A stretch of 64,000 nt of DNA from Streptomyces formicae (lineage in GTDB: Bacteria; Actinomycetota; Actinomycetes; Streptomycetales; Streptomycetaceae). Location of the stretch: NCBI RefSeq assembly GCF_002556545.1, contig NZ_CP022685.1, forward strand, positions 8,348,001 through 8,412,000, given 5' to 3'. Positions within the stretch are counted from its first letter, which is position 1, and each line of letters begins with the position of its first letter. The notes under the pieces are model-generated. The model ran no database searches, was not told the origin of the DNA, and saw nothing but the letters and a program-made list of their open reading frames with translations. The position numbers and the translations under genes were made by a program. This document shows, one piece after another, positions 26,985 through 35,903 of the stretch.

Positions 26985-28139
26985 TCAGCGAGCATCCAGC
27001 GGGCGGGGTACGGGCGGGTGCGAAGCCGTGACTTCGCCGGGGATGCTGATGGGCGCGATGAAGCCCCCGCGTTCGGGCCCGGCCCCCACCACGGAGAAGC
27101 AGGCGAGGTCGCCGTTGGTGATCTCCTTGTTGAGGACGTCGGCGTAGAAAAGGGTGGGGGTTGCTGCGGAAACGAGGTTTCCGAGCTGCCGGACATTGGT
27201 CGGCGCCTTTCCCGGAGGAAGGTCGGCGAGCCGGGCGAAGTCCTCCACCAGGGCCGGGCCTGCCTGGTGCGTGTAGATCCTGCGCACGACATTGGCGTAA
27301 TCGGGCAGGGTGCCGTTGAAGGCCTGGTGGTTGAGCATCATGCCCCCCGCGTAATAGCTGGCCAGGGCCTTGCCGTTTAGGCCGAAGGCGGACAGTTCCG
27401 CGGATCCGGGTCGGCCCGGCGGGTGGTCGATCCCCCCTCCGGGGTAGTGCACCAGGGGGTCGAGGAATCCCGGCTCCTCTCCGAAGGAGTGGGAGTCCCG
27501 GGAGTACAGGCAGATCCCCGGGCTGTCGCGGCGTCGTTCGAACACCATTGCGGTGCAGGCGTCGGAGAAGAGTGCGCCGGTACACCAGAGGGTGTTGGCG
27601 AAAGGGTGGTGGTTGTTCTCGACATAGGTCGTCAGCGGGCGGCCGTCGGCGTCAATGGCCCACGGGCTTCCCAGGTTGTAGCAGATGATGAGGGCGTTCT
27701 CGATGTTCATGCGGCCCAGCAGAGCAGCCGCCCGGCCGAGTCCGGCGCAGCCGGCTCCCAGTTGGAGCGGCGCCACCGAGTCGGGGACCCCGATCTCCCG
27801 GGCCAGCGTGAAGCCGTCCTGGTCCAGCATGATCTGGTGGGGCGAACAGGTGGAAATGACGATGTGCTCGACGGCGTCCGGTTCGAGGTGGGCCGACGCG
27901 AGTGCCTTGCGGGCCACCTCGACGATGGTCTCCATTCTCGCGAATCGCTGCTGCTCGGCATCCCAACTTTTTCCGTGCACTCCCAGGATTCGTTTGATGT
28001 CTTTTCCGCTGACATGTGATCCCTTGAGGTGCCGGTGCGGAATACGCGCCAGATCCGCCCATTCTTCGACAGTCATCACTTCGCCGATCTGGGCATGAAC
28101 CCCTGCGACCGCGTAGGGGAAAGGCGAGGTGCGGGTCAT
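26985..28139 (-). CDS. KAS III (FabH)-like beta-ketoacyl synthase
   Basis: 384-aa thiolase-fold condensing enzyme. The Cys-His-Asn triad is C131 in GAGCAGLG, H291 in IYTHQAG and N321 in QLGNLVSAA, matching FabH, which condenses an acyl-CoA with malonyl-ACP. It is longer than housekeeping FabH and has divergent loops, suggesting a dedicated starter. It diverges from the desaturase-ACP-KAS II operon, from which it is separated by 276 bp. The four genes lie between two copies of one transposon, so they form a cassette. Confidence 0.87.
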   Translation of the reverse strand: MTRTSPFPYAVAGVHAQIGEVMTVEEWADLARIPHRHLKGSHVSGKDIKRILGVHGKSWDAEQQRFARMETIVEVARKALASAHLEPDAVEHIVISTCSPHQIMLDQDGFTLAREIGVPDSVAPLQLGAGCAGLGRAAALLGRMNIENALIICYNLGSPWAIDADGRPLTTYVENNHHPFANTLWCTGALFSDACTAMVFERRRDSPGICLYSRDSHSFGEEPGFLDPLVHYPGGGIDHPPGRPGSAELSAFGLNGKALASYYAGGMMLNHQAFNGTLPDYANVVRRIYTHQAGPALVEDFARLADLPPGKAPTNVRQLGNLVSAATPTLFYADVLNKEITNGDLACFSVVGAGPERGGFIAPISIPGEVTASHPPVPRPLDAR

Positions 28140-28415
28140 GAAGAAATACCTTCCGGATGGCCGCCGGACCTAACTCGACCGGAGCGCGCGGGACGTTCGC
28201 GACGATTCTGGCCGCTGGATCAGGGCGCCGTCCACCGGCAGCAGGCAAAACGAAGAAGGATCACTCGAACTACTGAAGCCATTTACCTCGACGTAACAAA
28301 TGTATGGAAACTGCCCGTTGCACCTATCGAGTGGTAGATCGTTTCCTGCACTCCGAACGCGCGTTGTCCCCACGGGGAAAAGGTTCAGGCTCATTGAGAC
28401 AGAGAGGGGAGTGAG

Positions 28416-29378
28416 GTGCGTCTCGCGGAGGAGGAGGGTGTACTGCGGGAGCTGGAGCCGTCGGTCGAGCGGCTCCTGGAGCGTCACCTGAGCGTGGCGC
28501 GCGACTGGCTGCCGCACCAGTACGTGCCGTGGAGCGCGGCACGGGACTTCGACGGCCCACTGGAAGGATCGGCCTGGGCGCCGGAGCAGTCGGCGCTGCC
28601 GCAGGCGGTGCAGGACGCGCTCCTCATCAATCTGCTCACCGAGGACAACCTGCCGAGCTACCACTTCGAAATCGCCTCGCGTTTCGGGCGGGACGGCGCC
28701 TGGGGCACGTGGGTGCACCGGTGGACCGCCGAGGAGGGTCGGCACGCAGATGTGATGCGGGCCTACGTCCATGCGCGTCGCGCGGTGGATCCCGTGGTCC
28801 TGGAGGAGCTGCGGATGCGCCACGTGGGGACCGGCTACAGCAGTGACCTGCCGACACTCCTGCATGCGCTGGCGTACGTCACCGTCCAGGAGCTGGCCAC
28901 CCGGCAGGCCCACCGCAATGTCGCGGCGGCCTGCGGAGACCGGGTGGGCGAGCAGTTGATGGCCAGGATCGCGGCGGACGAGAACCTGCACATGCTGTTC
29001 TACCGGGAGTTGTACGCCGAGGCGCTCGCCCTGTACCCGGACGCCGGGCTGGTCGCCCTCGCGGATGTGCTGTGCGACTTCCAGATGCCCGGAGCCACCA
29101 TTCCGGGCTTCCGAGCGCGAGCCGTGCGGGTCGCGGCCTCGGGAATCTTCAATCTGGACGTCCACCACGAGCACGTGGTGCAGCCACTCCTGCGTGCGCT
29201 GGGCGTGATGGCGCTGCCCCGGCTCGGCCCGGCCGGCGCCCAAGCGCAGGAACGAATCGGACTGCACCTGGAACGGCTCACCGCGCAGGCATCCCGCGCC
29301 CGCGAGCTCTACGCACGCATGAAGGCGGGCGGCAGCCCGCTTCCCGTCGACATCACAGACCGGAGGACCCTGACATGA
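28416..29378 (+). CDS. soluble acyl-ACP desaturase
   Basis: 320-aa diiron protein of the stearoyl-ACP desaturase (DesA) family. The iron ligands are recognisable: E76 in LLTEDNLP, E106 and H110 in EEGRH, E159 in VTVQELAT, E189 and H192 in DENLH. It introduces a double bond into an ACP-bound chain using O2 and reduced ferredoxin or flavodoxin. The GTG at 28416 follows AGAGAGGGGAG. Its stop overlaps the ACP start (ATGA), so the ACP is its probable carrier. O2 dependence is notable in a hypoxia island. Confidence 0.92.
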   Translation: MRLAEEEGVLRELEPSVERLLERHLSVARDWLPHQYVPWSAARDFDGPLEGSAWAPEQSALPQAVQDALLINLLTEDNLPSYHFEIASRFGRDGAWGTWVHRWTAEEGRHADVMRAYVHARRAVDPVVLEELRMRHVGTGYSSDLPTLLHALAYVTVQELATRQAHRNVAAACGDRVGEQLMARIAADENLHMLFYRELYAEALALYPDAGLVALADVLCDFQMPGATIPGFRARAVRVAASGIFNLDVHHEHVVQPLLRALGVMALPRLGPAGAQAQERIGLHLERLTAQASRARELYARMKAGGSPLPVDITDRRTLT

Positions 29379-29644
29379 CACAGGCACAGAAACCGACAGC
29401 GCAGCCCGAACTGTCCGAACGCTTCGTCACCCTGCTGACCAGCATCCTCGACAGGGAACCGGAGCCGGGCGAGCTCTCCCCCCACACGACGTTCGAGAGC
29501 CTCGACATGGACTCCCTGTACCTTATGGAGCTGGTGGTGGCCGCGGAGCAGGAGTTCGGGATCGTCCTCCCGGACGACGCGATGGATCTCTCCCCTTCCT
29601 CCACCCTCGCCGACGCCACCCGGGTGTTCCAGCGTGCGACCTGA
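29375..29644 (+). CDS. acyl carrier protein
   Basis: 89-aa ACP. The phosphopantetheine serine is S47 in LDMDSLYLMEL, in the DSL context of type II carriers. It overlaps the desaturase by four bases and the KAS II gene by 11 bp, so all three are co-translated in fixed ratio. It differs from a housekeeping AcpP, so it is a dedicated carrier of the cassette. Confidence 0.92.
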   Translation: MTQAQKPTAQPELSERFVTLLTSILDREPEPGELSPHTTFESLDMDSLYLMELVVAAEQEFGIVLPDDAMDLSPSSTLADATRVFQRAT

Positions 29645-30857
29645 GATCGCCGTCACCGGCCTGGGCCTGGTGACTCCGGCAGGAAACACGGCGGAGGAGA
29701 ACTGGGCGGCCCTGTGCCGGGGCCGCTCGCTGGCCGCCCGCGACCCCGAACTGGACGGGCTGCCAGTCGACTTCTCCTGCCAGGTCACCGGATTCGACGC
29801 AGTCGGCGAACTCGGCCGGTCGCAGGCCCGACGCACGGACCGCTTCGTCCAGTTCGCCATGGTCGCCGCGCGCCGCGCCGTCGGCAACGCCGGCCTCGAT
29901 CCAAGTACCTGGCGGGGCGAACGGGTCGGCGTCGTCCTGGGCGTCGGCTCGAACAGCCTGAGCACGTACGTCACCGAGTTCTGCCATCTCGGTGCCGGAC
30001 AGCCGGAGCGGGTCTCGCCGCTGGCGCTGCCGCGCAGCGTGCCGAACATGGCCGCGGGCGAGGTGGCGATCGACCTGGATGCCCGGGGCCCCAACTTCAC
30101 CACGGCCAGCGCGTGCGCGTCCGGGGCGACCGCGATCGGCGTCGCACGGGACCTGTTGCGGTCGGGCACCTGCGACATCGTCCTGACCGGGGGGAGCGAG
30201 TCGGCGCGGTCCCGGATGACGGCCACCTGTTTCACCCGGATGCGAGCCCTGTCCCGGCGCGGCGCGGAACCCCACCTGGCCAGTCGGCCGTTCGACGCGG
30301 CGCGCGACGGCTTCGTCCTCGGCGAGGGCGCGGCCGTCCTCGTCCTCGAACGCCTCTCGCACGCCCGCGCCCGGCAAGCACCCGTGATGGCCCTGCTGCG
30401 CGGCTACGGAGCCGGAAGCGACGCACACCATCCCGTCGCCCCGCACCCCGACGGCGAGGGCGCCGCCAGGTCGATCGGCGCAGCCCTGCAGGACGCGGGA
30501 TGCGCGCCCCGCGACATCGGCCTGGTCAACGCCCACGGCACCTCCACCCCGCTGAACGATGCCGCCGAGGCTGCCGCGCTCACCCGCGTCTTCGGCCTCG
30601 ACGTCCCACCGGTCACCGCCTCCAAGGGCGTGATCGGCCACGCCCTGGGAGCCGCCGGCGCCATCCAGGCGGCGTACACGGTCCTCGCCCTGCGCCATCA
30701 GATGGTCCCGCCCACCGCGAACTTCCAAGGGCAGGACGGGGAGCACAAGCTGGACGTAGTGGCCGGCGCTCCCCGCCCGACGGTCAAGGACGCGGCGATC
30801 AGCTGCTCCTTCGGATTCGGCGGGCAGAACGCGGTGCTGCTGTTCACCGGACCCTGA
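29634..30857 (+). CDS. KAS II (FabF)-like beta-ketoacyl-ACP synthase
   Basis: 407-aa elongating condensing enzyme. The active-site triad is C161 in TASACASGAT, H301 in VNAHGTSTPLND and H336 in VIGHALGAAG. The GTG at 29634 lies inside the end of the ACP gene. No chain-length-factor partner, ketoreductase, dehydratase or thioesterase is present, so reductive steps must be borrowed from primary fatty-acid synthesis. With the KAS III-like gene it could make and extend an unsaturated chain. Confidence 0.92.
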   Translation: MRPEIAVTGLGLVTPAGNTAEENWAALCRGRSLAARDPELDGLPVDFSCQVTGFDAVGELGRSQARRTDRFVQFAMVAARRAVGNAGLDPSTWRGERVGVVLGVGSNSLSTYVTEFCHLGAGQPERVSPLALPRSVPNMAAGEVAIDLDARGPNFTTASACASGATAIGVARDLLRSGTCDIVLTGGSESARSRMTATCFTRMRALSRRGAEPHLASRPFDAARDGFVLGEGAAVLVLERLSHARARQAPVMALLRGYGAGSDAHHPVAPHPDGEGAARSIGAALQDAGCAPRDIGLVNAHGTSTPLNDAAEAAALTRVFGLDVPPVTASKGVIGHALGAAGAIQAAYTVLALRHQMVPPTANFQGQDGEHKLDVVAGAPRPTVKDAAISCSFGFGGQNAVLLFTGP

Positions 30858-30874
30858 GCTTGTTCAGCCGTGTC

Positions 30875-30898
30875 CGATGCACTTGAGGGGGTGCATCG
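30875..30898 (+). terminator. hairpin after the KAS II gene
   Basis: CGATGCAC (30875-30882) pairs with GTGCATCG (30891-30898) around an eight-base loop, 18 bp after the stop. No T-run follows; in Streptomyces such hairpins often terminate without one. Confidence 0.5.
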
Positions 30899-31040
30899 CT
30901 CGGCGGCCGTGACCAGCAGGGTGAATGGTCGTGTCGGCAGCGGGTGAAACGTGAAACGAGGACCACGGACGGCGAATCAACAGCGGCCCGCTCTGCGATC
31001 TCTTGATCATTCTGACTTCATGGGTCTGGAGTCAGGAGGA

Positions 31041-31590
31041 AGTGGCTGCTGTCTTTCCGGGCTTGAGGGCTGTGTTTTCGCTGTTCGGGCATGGGGTCGG
31101 TGGTCTCGGGGAGTGGTGACGTGTCGTGTCGTCGCTCATATGGAGGCCGGGTACGCCGTCGGCTGTGGGGCTGCTGGAACAGCGTGAGTTGACCGTCCAC
31201 CATCGTGTGGATGCGCTGCGGGAGCAGGCGGACCGCATCCAGGCCGAGCTGGTCGCGGCCGAACGGGAGTGGAACGAGTGGGTCATCGCCCGCTCATGCG
31301 TCGGCGAGGCGTTGTCCCCGAGCGAAGGAGACACCACCGGCCCGGCCGCCGACAAGGAGCCGTCGGATCGCGGCGAATCGCCCGCGCTGCCCGCGTCAAG
31401 CGACCGAAGTGGACCCCACTCCCGCGATGCCGTAGGACTGCGGCAACAGGGCCTCCTGGATCGCTCACTGGCGTAGACACCCTTCGCGCTACCAAGAGGC
31501 CCTGCTTTCATGCACGGCAGCCACGGCGCTCACCCAATTGAGACTCCCGTTCGACCGACGGCTCTCAAGATCGGAACGACAACAGTCACT
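31041..31590. mobile_element. internally deleted, non-autonomous copy of the IS5-type transposon
   Basis: The left 350 bases match the left part of the element at 25199, and the right 180 match its right end, joined at about 31405. Roughly 1.13 kb (passenger 3' half and most of the transposase) is missing. The terminal repeats AGTGGCTG and AGTCACT are kept, so the full copy's transposase could move it. It lies in the same orientation as the full copy, 4.2 kb away. Confidence 0.85.
31126..31476 (+). pseudogene. truncated passenger gene of the deleted transposon
   Basis: It matches the start of the passenger gene at 25284 (for example GLLEQRELTVHHRVDALREQ and REWNEWVIARSCVGEAL) and then reads into sequence antisense to the transposase N-terminus (DAVGLRQQGLLDRSLA). 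The helix-turn-helix domain is missing. Confidence 0.8.
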
Positions 31591-31650
31591 GACTGGGCGG
31601 CCATCGATGCCTGGGCGGACCACATCGCCGAGAAGTTGGCCCGTACGTGA
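31510..31650 (+). other. short open frame at the right end of the deleted transposon
   Basis: An ATG at 31510 opens a 46-codon frame ending LKIGTTTVTDWAAIDAWADH and IAEKLART, running out of the transposon into flanking DNA. The composition looks protein-like but I do not recognise it. It may be the cut end of a gene into which the element inserted. Confidence 0.3.
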
Positions 31651-31691
31651 GCTACTCAGGCCCACCTCTTCACCACGTGCCGATTCCGTGA

Positions 31692-31706
31692 GGGACGTTA
31701 GGGCCC
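31692..31706. promoter_or_regulatory. DosR/OsdR-like box upstream of a universal stress gene
   Basis: GGGACGTTAGGGCCC (half-sites GGGAC and GGCCC, five-base spacer), followed by a further CGGCCCCTGCGCG nearer the gene that matches the promoter-side sequence of the USP at 23720. It lies 90 bp upstream of the start at 31796. Confidence 0.4.
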
Positions 31707-31795
31707 TTCTTCGGCCCATCCGGCCCCTGCGCGTACCGGACGGCGTGGCCGACCGTGGATTCCGGGGCTCCTGCTCTGCGCGGAGGTGAACTGCT

Positions 31796-32635
31796 ATGGA
31801 GGTCAAGGTCGTTGTCGGAGTCGATGGATCGGCGCGCAGCCGCGCCGCCGCGGACTGGGCTGCACGGGAGGCCCTGTCGCGGAGGCTGCCGCTGCGGGTG
31901 GCCCACGTCTCTTCGTCGAGCGGGCGGGGACTGGTGGACAGCTGGCCCTACCGCCCCGAGACCGTGGCGGACAGCGTCGTGAGGGAGCTCGCCGCGCGGC
32001 ACCCGGCGCTGAAGGTCGAGGGTGTGTGGCTGACGGGGGCGCCCGTCCCCGCCCTGGCCGCCTGTGCCGCGGGTGCTGCGGTGACGGTGCTCGGCTCGCG
32101 CGGTGCGGGTGGCTTCGCCGGTCTGGCCCTGGGCACGGTTGCCCAGGGCGTCGCCGCGTCCGTCCAAGGCCCGGTCGTCCTGGTGCCGAGCGGACTTGTC
32201 TGCGAAGGACCTAGGAGGCGGCCGGACAAGGTCACGCTCGGCCTCGATGCCCGCCATCCTGCCGATGACGCCGTCGACTTCGCGCTGGACGTCGCGGCGC
32301 GCAGGGGGGCGCGGCTCCACGCACTGTATGCGTGGGAGCTTCCGCTGCCCGCCGCCGAGCTGCTGCCTCTACCCGTACCGGAGGCGGACCGTGCCGACTG
32401 GGAGGACCACGAGGTGCAGCTCCTGTCCGACGCGCTGCGGCCGTGGCGCGACAAGTATCCGCAGGTGCGGATTCTGGAAGACGTCGCGCTGTTCGATCCG
32501 GCCAAGGCATTGGCGCGTGCCTCGGGCAGTGCCCAGATGATGGTGGTGGGGCGAGGGCGAGGGGACGGCCTCGGCCCGGTCGTGGACGCTTTGGTGCGGC
32601 AGGCCAAGTGCCCGGTGGCCGTGGTCCCGTCGTGA
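31796..32635 (+). CDS. universal stress protein, two tandem USP domains
   Basis: 279 aa. The first USP domain opens KVVVGVDGSARSRAAADWAA and has the ATP loop GSRGAGGFAGLALGT; the second begins KVTLGLDARHPADDAVDFAL and ends KCPVAVVPS without the glycine loop. The ATG at 31796 is the first start in frame, after GGAGGTG. Expression is probably hypoxia-controlled through the box upstream. The nitroreductase relic follows at once, as USP and nitroreductase genes do in DosR-type regulons. Confidence 0.92.
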   Translation: MEVKVVVGVDGSARSRAAADWAAREALSRRLPLRVAHVSSSSGRGLVDSWPYRPETVADSVVRELAARHPALKVEGVWLTGAPVPALAACAAGAAVTVLGSRGAGGFAGLALGTVAQGVAASVQGPVVLVPSGLVCEGPRRRPDKVTLGLDARHPADDAVDFALDVAARRGARLHALYAWELPLPAAELLPLPVPEADRADWEDHEVQLLSDALRPWRDKYPQVRILEDVALFDPAKALARASGSAQMMVVGRGRGDGLGPVVDALVRQAKCPVAVVPS

Positions 32636-32747
32636 CGGGAGGCGGGGTGCCGCTGTGACGATCGAGCAACGGAACGAACCGAACGAAGAGAACGATCGGC
32701 TGGGGACGAGCTGCGGGGTTGGGCGCCACATTCGTGAGGAGGCTTCC

Positions 32748-33184
32748 ATGGGCAGTGTGCTTCTGGACGCGTCGACGTTGGAGCAACTGATCTCCGCGGC
32801 GATCGCGGCACCTTCCCTGTACAACACGCAGCCCTGGCGGTTCCGCCTGGCCCCGGACACTTCCACCGTCGAGATACACACCGTCGCCGAACGGGGCCTG
32901 CCGCACGTCGATCCGCATGGACGCGCCCTGCACCTGGCGGCCGGTGCCGCGGCCTTCAACCTGAGGGTCGCCATGGTCCCGACGTGCTGGTCACCGTACG
33001 CATCGCCGGTCTCGCGCGTCGTGGCATCGACGCCCCTCACCACGCGAAGCACACCCACGCTCCCACTGCAAGCCCCCAGCCGCTGTCAAAACTCAGCGAC
33101 AGAGCCACAGGAGGCGTGCTGGTACGACGATGGCACGACGCATGTCGTCGAGGCACAGCTCGGTGCGCGGTGAGTGGCCCGTGA
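32748..33184 (+). pseudogene. Acg-type nitroreductase remnant
   Basis: The N-terminal third of an Acg-family (Rv2032/Rv3131-like) nitroreductase: LDASTLEQLISAAIAAPSLY, then NTQPWRFRLAP and LHLAAGAAAFNLRVA, starting at an ATG with GAGGAGG before it. The frame then breaks, and the neighbouring frame continues VLVTVRIAGLARRG. The rest of the enzyme is absent. These nitroreductases are classic DosR-regulon members, so the relic documents the loss of one. Confidence 0.75.
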
Positions 33185-33379
33185 CCTGACGCTGGGGTGC
33201 ACGAACCGCTCGACCCTCGCGGGCGCACGTCGCCCTGGGTAACGTGTGCCAGGTGGAAGTCAGCGCACCGCGACGGCCTCACCGGCTTGGTCGGCACCGG
33301 CCGGTCGCGATGGCCGAAGGCCGGGAGCTGAGTCCGGCCGTGTCGCGTTGGGTCCTGCCAGTCGTGCAGGAGCGCGAGG

Positions 33380-33871
33380 TCAGGAGCCGATGGGTACGCG
33401 AAGGACCTGTCCGGGGGCGATCCTGTCGGGGTCAGTGATCTGGTCCGGGTTGGCGCGCACGATGAGCTGGTATCGGGATGCGTCGCCGTAGTAGGTCTTC
33501 GCCAGCGTGGACAGAGTGTCGCCCTTGACCACCTTGTGCTCGCGATAGCCGTGGTAGCCGGGCGTGATGCGCGGCCCGTAGAGGACGGGGACGGTGACGA
33601 CGTGGATCTCGCTGCCGTCCTTCGGGCTCACCTCGAAGACCTGGACGAGGAGCTGGTCGGACTTGAACGACGTTTGGCCGACGTTGACGGCGACGTGGAA
33701 CTGGCCTTGCTCACCGGTCCCGCCGCCGACCTCGAAGTGGCCGGTCACCTCGGCGTGGCCGTCACCGACGCGGTAGTGCAGGGTAGCCTCGTAACCGGTG
33801 CCGATGCCGCCCACGTGGATGGGGTTTCCCACTAGGTCGAGCTTGCGCGGTTGGTCGATGCGGTTGGACAT
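33380..33871 (-). CDS. Gmad2 plus LysM domain protein
   Basis: 163 aa. The N-terminal part (LDLVGNPIHVGGIGTGYEAT, then VTVPVLYGPRITPG) resembles the Gmad2 immunoglobulin-like domain of spore-germination proteins. The C-terminal 50 residues are a LysM peptidoglycan-binding domain (VVKGDTLSTLAKTYYGDASR, ending IAPGQVLRVPIGS). The ATG at 33871 follows AGGAGG; no signal peptide is seen, so secretion is not explained. It diverges from the secreted protein at 34118, with a GGGCC/GGCCC box between them. Confidence 0.8.
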   Translation of the reverse strand: MSNRIDQPRKLDLVGNPIHVGGIGTGYEATLHYRVGDGHAEVTGHFEVGGGTGEQGQFHVAVNVGQTSFKSDQLLVQVFEVSPKDGSEIHVVTVPVLYGPRITPGYHGYREHKVVKGDTLSTLAKTYYGDASRYQLIVRANPDQITDPDRIAPGQVLRVPIGS

Positions 33872-34028
33872 GAAGCCTCCTGACCATGAAGGGGCACTCT
33901 GCTCCCTCTCACTCAACTCCTGTTCTGGTAACGGGCAAGCCCACCTTTCGGACTTGACGATTCCCCAGCGCCTACCGTCGAGGTCGCGCACGGCCCGGGC
34001 GGCAGAAGGCCCACACAGGCCGAAAGTG

Positions 34029-34043
34029 GGGCCGAACAGGCCC
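34029..34043. promoter_or_regulatory. DosR/OsdR-like box in a divergent promoter region
   Basis: GGGCCGAACAGGCCC (five-base spacer), with flanks TG and TG. On the minus strand it reads into the LysM gene as GGGCCTGTTCGGCCC. It could serve either divergent gene. Confidence 0.35.
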
Positions 34044-34117
34044 TGTTCCAGAGCCACTTGACCTCTGTGGCAAACGTGCCGACGGCCCTGGAATGGCAGT
34101 GAAGAGGGAGGGAGCTC

Positions 34118-34621
34118 ATGACCGCATATCCGAAGGCCCGACGCCTTACGTCGGCCGCATCGGCACTCCTGCTCGCACTGGCCGTGCCGGTGGCGAGCGC
34201 GAGTTCCGTGGAGAGGGACTCGCTGTCCCGCGCGCCGGATACGGTTCCCACGCGGAGCGGAAGCCCTGCGTCAACCGTCGACCACGTTGCGAACTTCTAC
34301 GGTGCGTACATCGATGCCGTCCACGACACGGGCCGTGGTTCGCTGACGAAGAGCCTTCGCCACCACTACCTCACCGCGGGGCTGCGCAAGAGCCTGTCCG
34401 GCTGGGAGGCGGCACACCACCGCGACGGAGTCCTGCGGGCCAAGGGCGTTCCGAGTGCGTGGAAGGTGACGTACCAGGACAGCGGCATGGGCCACTGCTG
34501 GACGCGGGTCACCCTGACGTGGCACGACCGTCGGCACCGGGTCCACCACAGCTACCTGCTCGTTCAGTCGGACACCGCGACGATGGACATCTCGGGGATC
34601 CGGATGGATTCGGCGAGGTAG
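34118..34621 (+). CDS. secreted protein of unknown function
   Basis: 167 aa with a clear Sec signal peptide (basic start, hydrophobic SALLLALAVPVASAS, cleavage after ASA at about residue 28). The mature part contains VDHVANFYGAYIDAVHDTGR, SLTKSLRHHYLTAGLRKSL and WTRVTLTWHDRRHRVHHSYL; its fold resembles small extracellular proteins of actinobacteria, but I do not recognise a named family. The start follows GAGGGAGGG. It stands between the LysM gene and a USP gene. Confidence 0.7.
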   Translation: MTAYPKARRLTSAASALLLALAVPVASASSVERDSLSRAPDTVPTRSGSPASTVDHVANFYGAYIDAVHDTGRGSLTKSLRHHYLTAGLRKSLSGWEAAHHRDGVLRAKGVPSAWKVTYQDSGMGHCWTRVTLTWHDRRHRVHHSYLLVQSDTATMDISGIRMDSAR

Positions 34622-34696
34622 CCGTCCGCGCGTCATGGCCGAGGTGCGGCACTACCGCCCGCTGCTCGGCGCACAGGTTGAGAGGTGGTGGGGACA

Positions 34697-35578
34697 GTGG
34701 AGTTGCCCCTGATCGTAGGAGTGGACGGTTCGGAGTCGAGCCTCCTGGCGGTCGACTGGGCAGTGGACGAGGCGGACCGGCTGGGACTCCCCGTACGGCT
34801 GGTGCACGCTTGGCTCTGGGAGTTGTACGAGGGGGGAGCGTTCGCCTACGGCCTGCCTGGCCCTTCCCTCCACGTCAGCGGGGAGGAGGCGCGGCGCATC
34901 GTCGACCTCGCGGCCGAACGGGCCGGACGGCGCAGTGCGGCCGTGAAAATTTCCACGGAGGTACTGCCGGAGGACACCGAAGCCGCCCTCCTGCGAGCCT
35001 CGCGCAATGCCACTGCGCTGATCACCGGCTCTCGTGGGAGGGGCCCGATCGCCGGGCTGCTGCTCGGTTCGGTGAGCCTGGCGATGGCGTCCCGTGCGCT
35101 GTGTCCGGTCGTCGTGGTGCGGGGAAGCGAGGCGAGCCGCAACAGCGAGCACGGCCGCATCGTGATCGGGGTCGGCGACGCGACCAACGGCGTCGCGGCG
35201 ATCCGCTTCGCCTTCAGAGAAGCCGAAGCGCGGCACTGCACTCTCGATGCCGTACGCGCCTGGCGCCGCCCCGCCCACGAGACGACCGGCCTTCCGCTCG
35301 CCTCGGGAGAGTCGGCGCGCCACCACCGCGAACACGCGTCGGCTCTGCTCGAGGACGCGTTGCGCGTACCGGCACGTGACCACCCCTCTGTGCACGTGCG
35401 CGGTTCCGTTGTGGAGGGTCCCGCGCACAAGATCCTCGTCGATCGCACCGGCGCGGCGGATCTGCTCGTCCTCGGAGGGCGGCGCCACGGCCGTGTTGGT
35501 CCTCAACTCGGCAGGGTGGCACACGCGTTGCTACACCACGCCGATTGTCCTGTGGCTGTCGTTCCGCAACGAGGGTGA
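34697..35578 (+). CDS. universal stress protein, two tandem USP domains
   Basis: About 293 aa. The first domain opens PLIVGVDGSESSLLAVDWAV and has the ATP loop GSRGRGPIAGLLLGS; the second opens RIVIGVGDATNGVAAIRFAF and ends HADCPVAVVPQRG with a partial loop. GTG at 34697 and GTG at 34685 are both possible; the downstream one places GGTGGGG at a better distance. It is followed by a truncated USP copy, so the locus has undergone tandem duplication and loss. Confidence 0.9.
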   Translation: MELPLIVGVDGSESSLLAVDWAVDEADRLGLPVRLVHAWLWELYEGGAFAYGLPGPSLHVSGEEARRIVDLAAERAGRRSAAVKISTEVLPEDTEAALLRASRNATALITGSRGRGPIAGLLLGSVSLAMASRALCPVVVVRGSEASRNSEHGRIVIGVGDATNGVAAIRFAFREAEARHCTLDAVRAWRRPAHETTGLPLASGESARHHREHASALLEDALRVPARDHPSVHVRGSVVEGPAHKILVDRTGAADLLVLGGRRHGRVGPQLGRVAHALLHHADCPVAVVPQRG

Positions 35579-35628
35579 CGGGCGGCCGCGCGGGCTCTGG
35601 ACCTGACGGCGCGCTGGAGGTGTGGACC

Positions 35629-35903
35629 ATGGTGCGGCCCGTTGTCGCCGGAGTCGATGGAAGCGCCGCGAGCTTGGCTGCGGCTGGGTGACCGGCGAGG
35701 TCGAAGATGCTCGGTTTGCACAATATGGGAGCGGATCCCTGATCATGGTGCTGAAGTTGCGTGCCGCCGCGGGCGGGGCCGGACTGCTCGTCCTCGGTCA
35801 TCGACCGGCCAAGCGCCCGCACTTGGGCCCATGTATCGGCCTCATCGGCCAAACCGAGACGCAGTGTGCCCGCTGTCCTGTGGTCTTCCTCCCACACTCC
35901 TAG
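35629..35903 (+). pseudogene. universal stress protein relic
   Basis: It opens MVRPVVAGVDGSAASLAAAG, the first strand and loop of a USP, then stops. In another frame it continues LKLRAAAGGAGLLVLGHRPA and ends CARCPVVFLPHS, the last strands of the fold. The middle is missing. It lies 50 bp after an intact USP gene. Confidence 0.75.

Noticed and set aside
28320..28415. GTCCCCACGGGGA before the desaturase as a regulatory box
   Set aside because: It is a weak, short dyad that does not fit the spacing of the other boxes.
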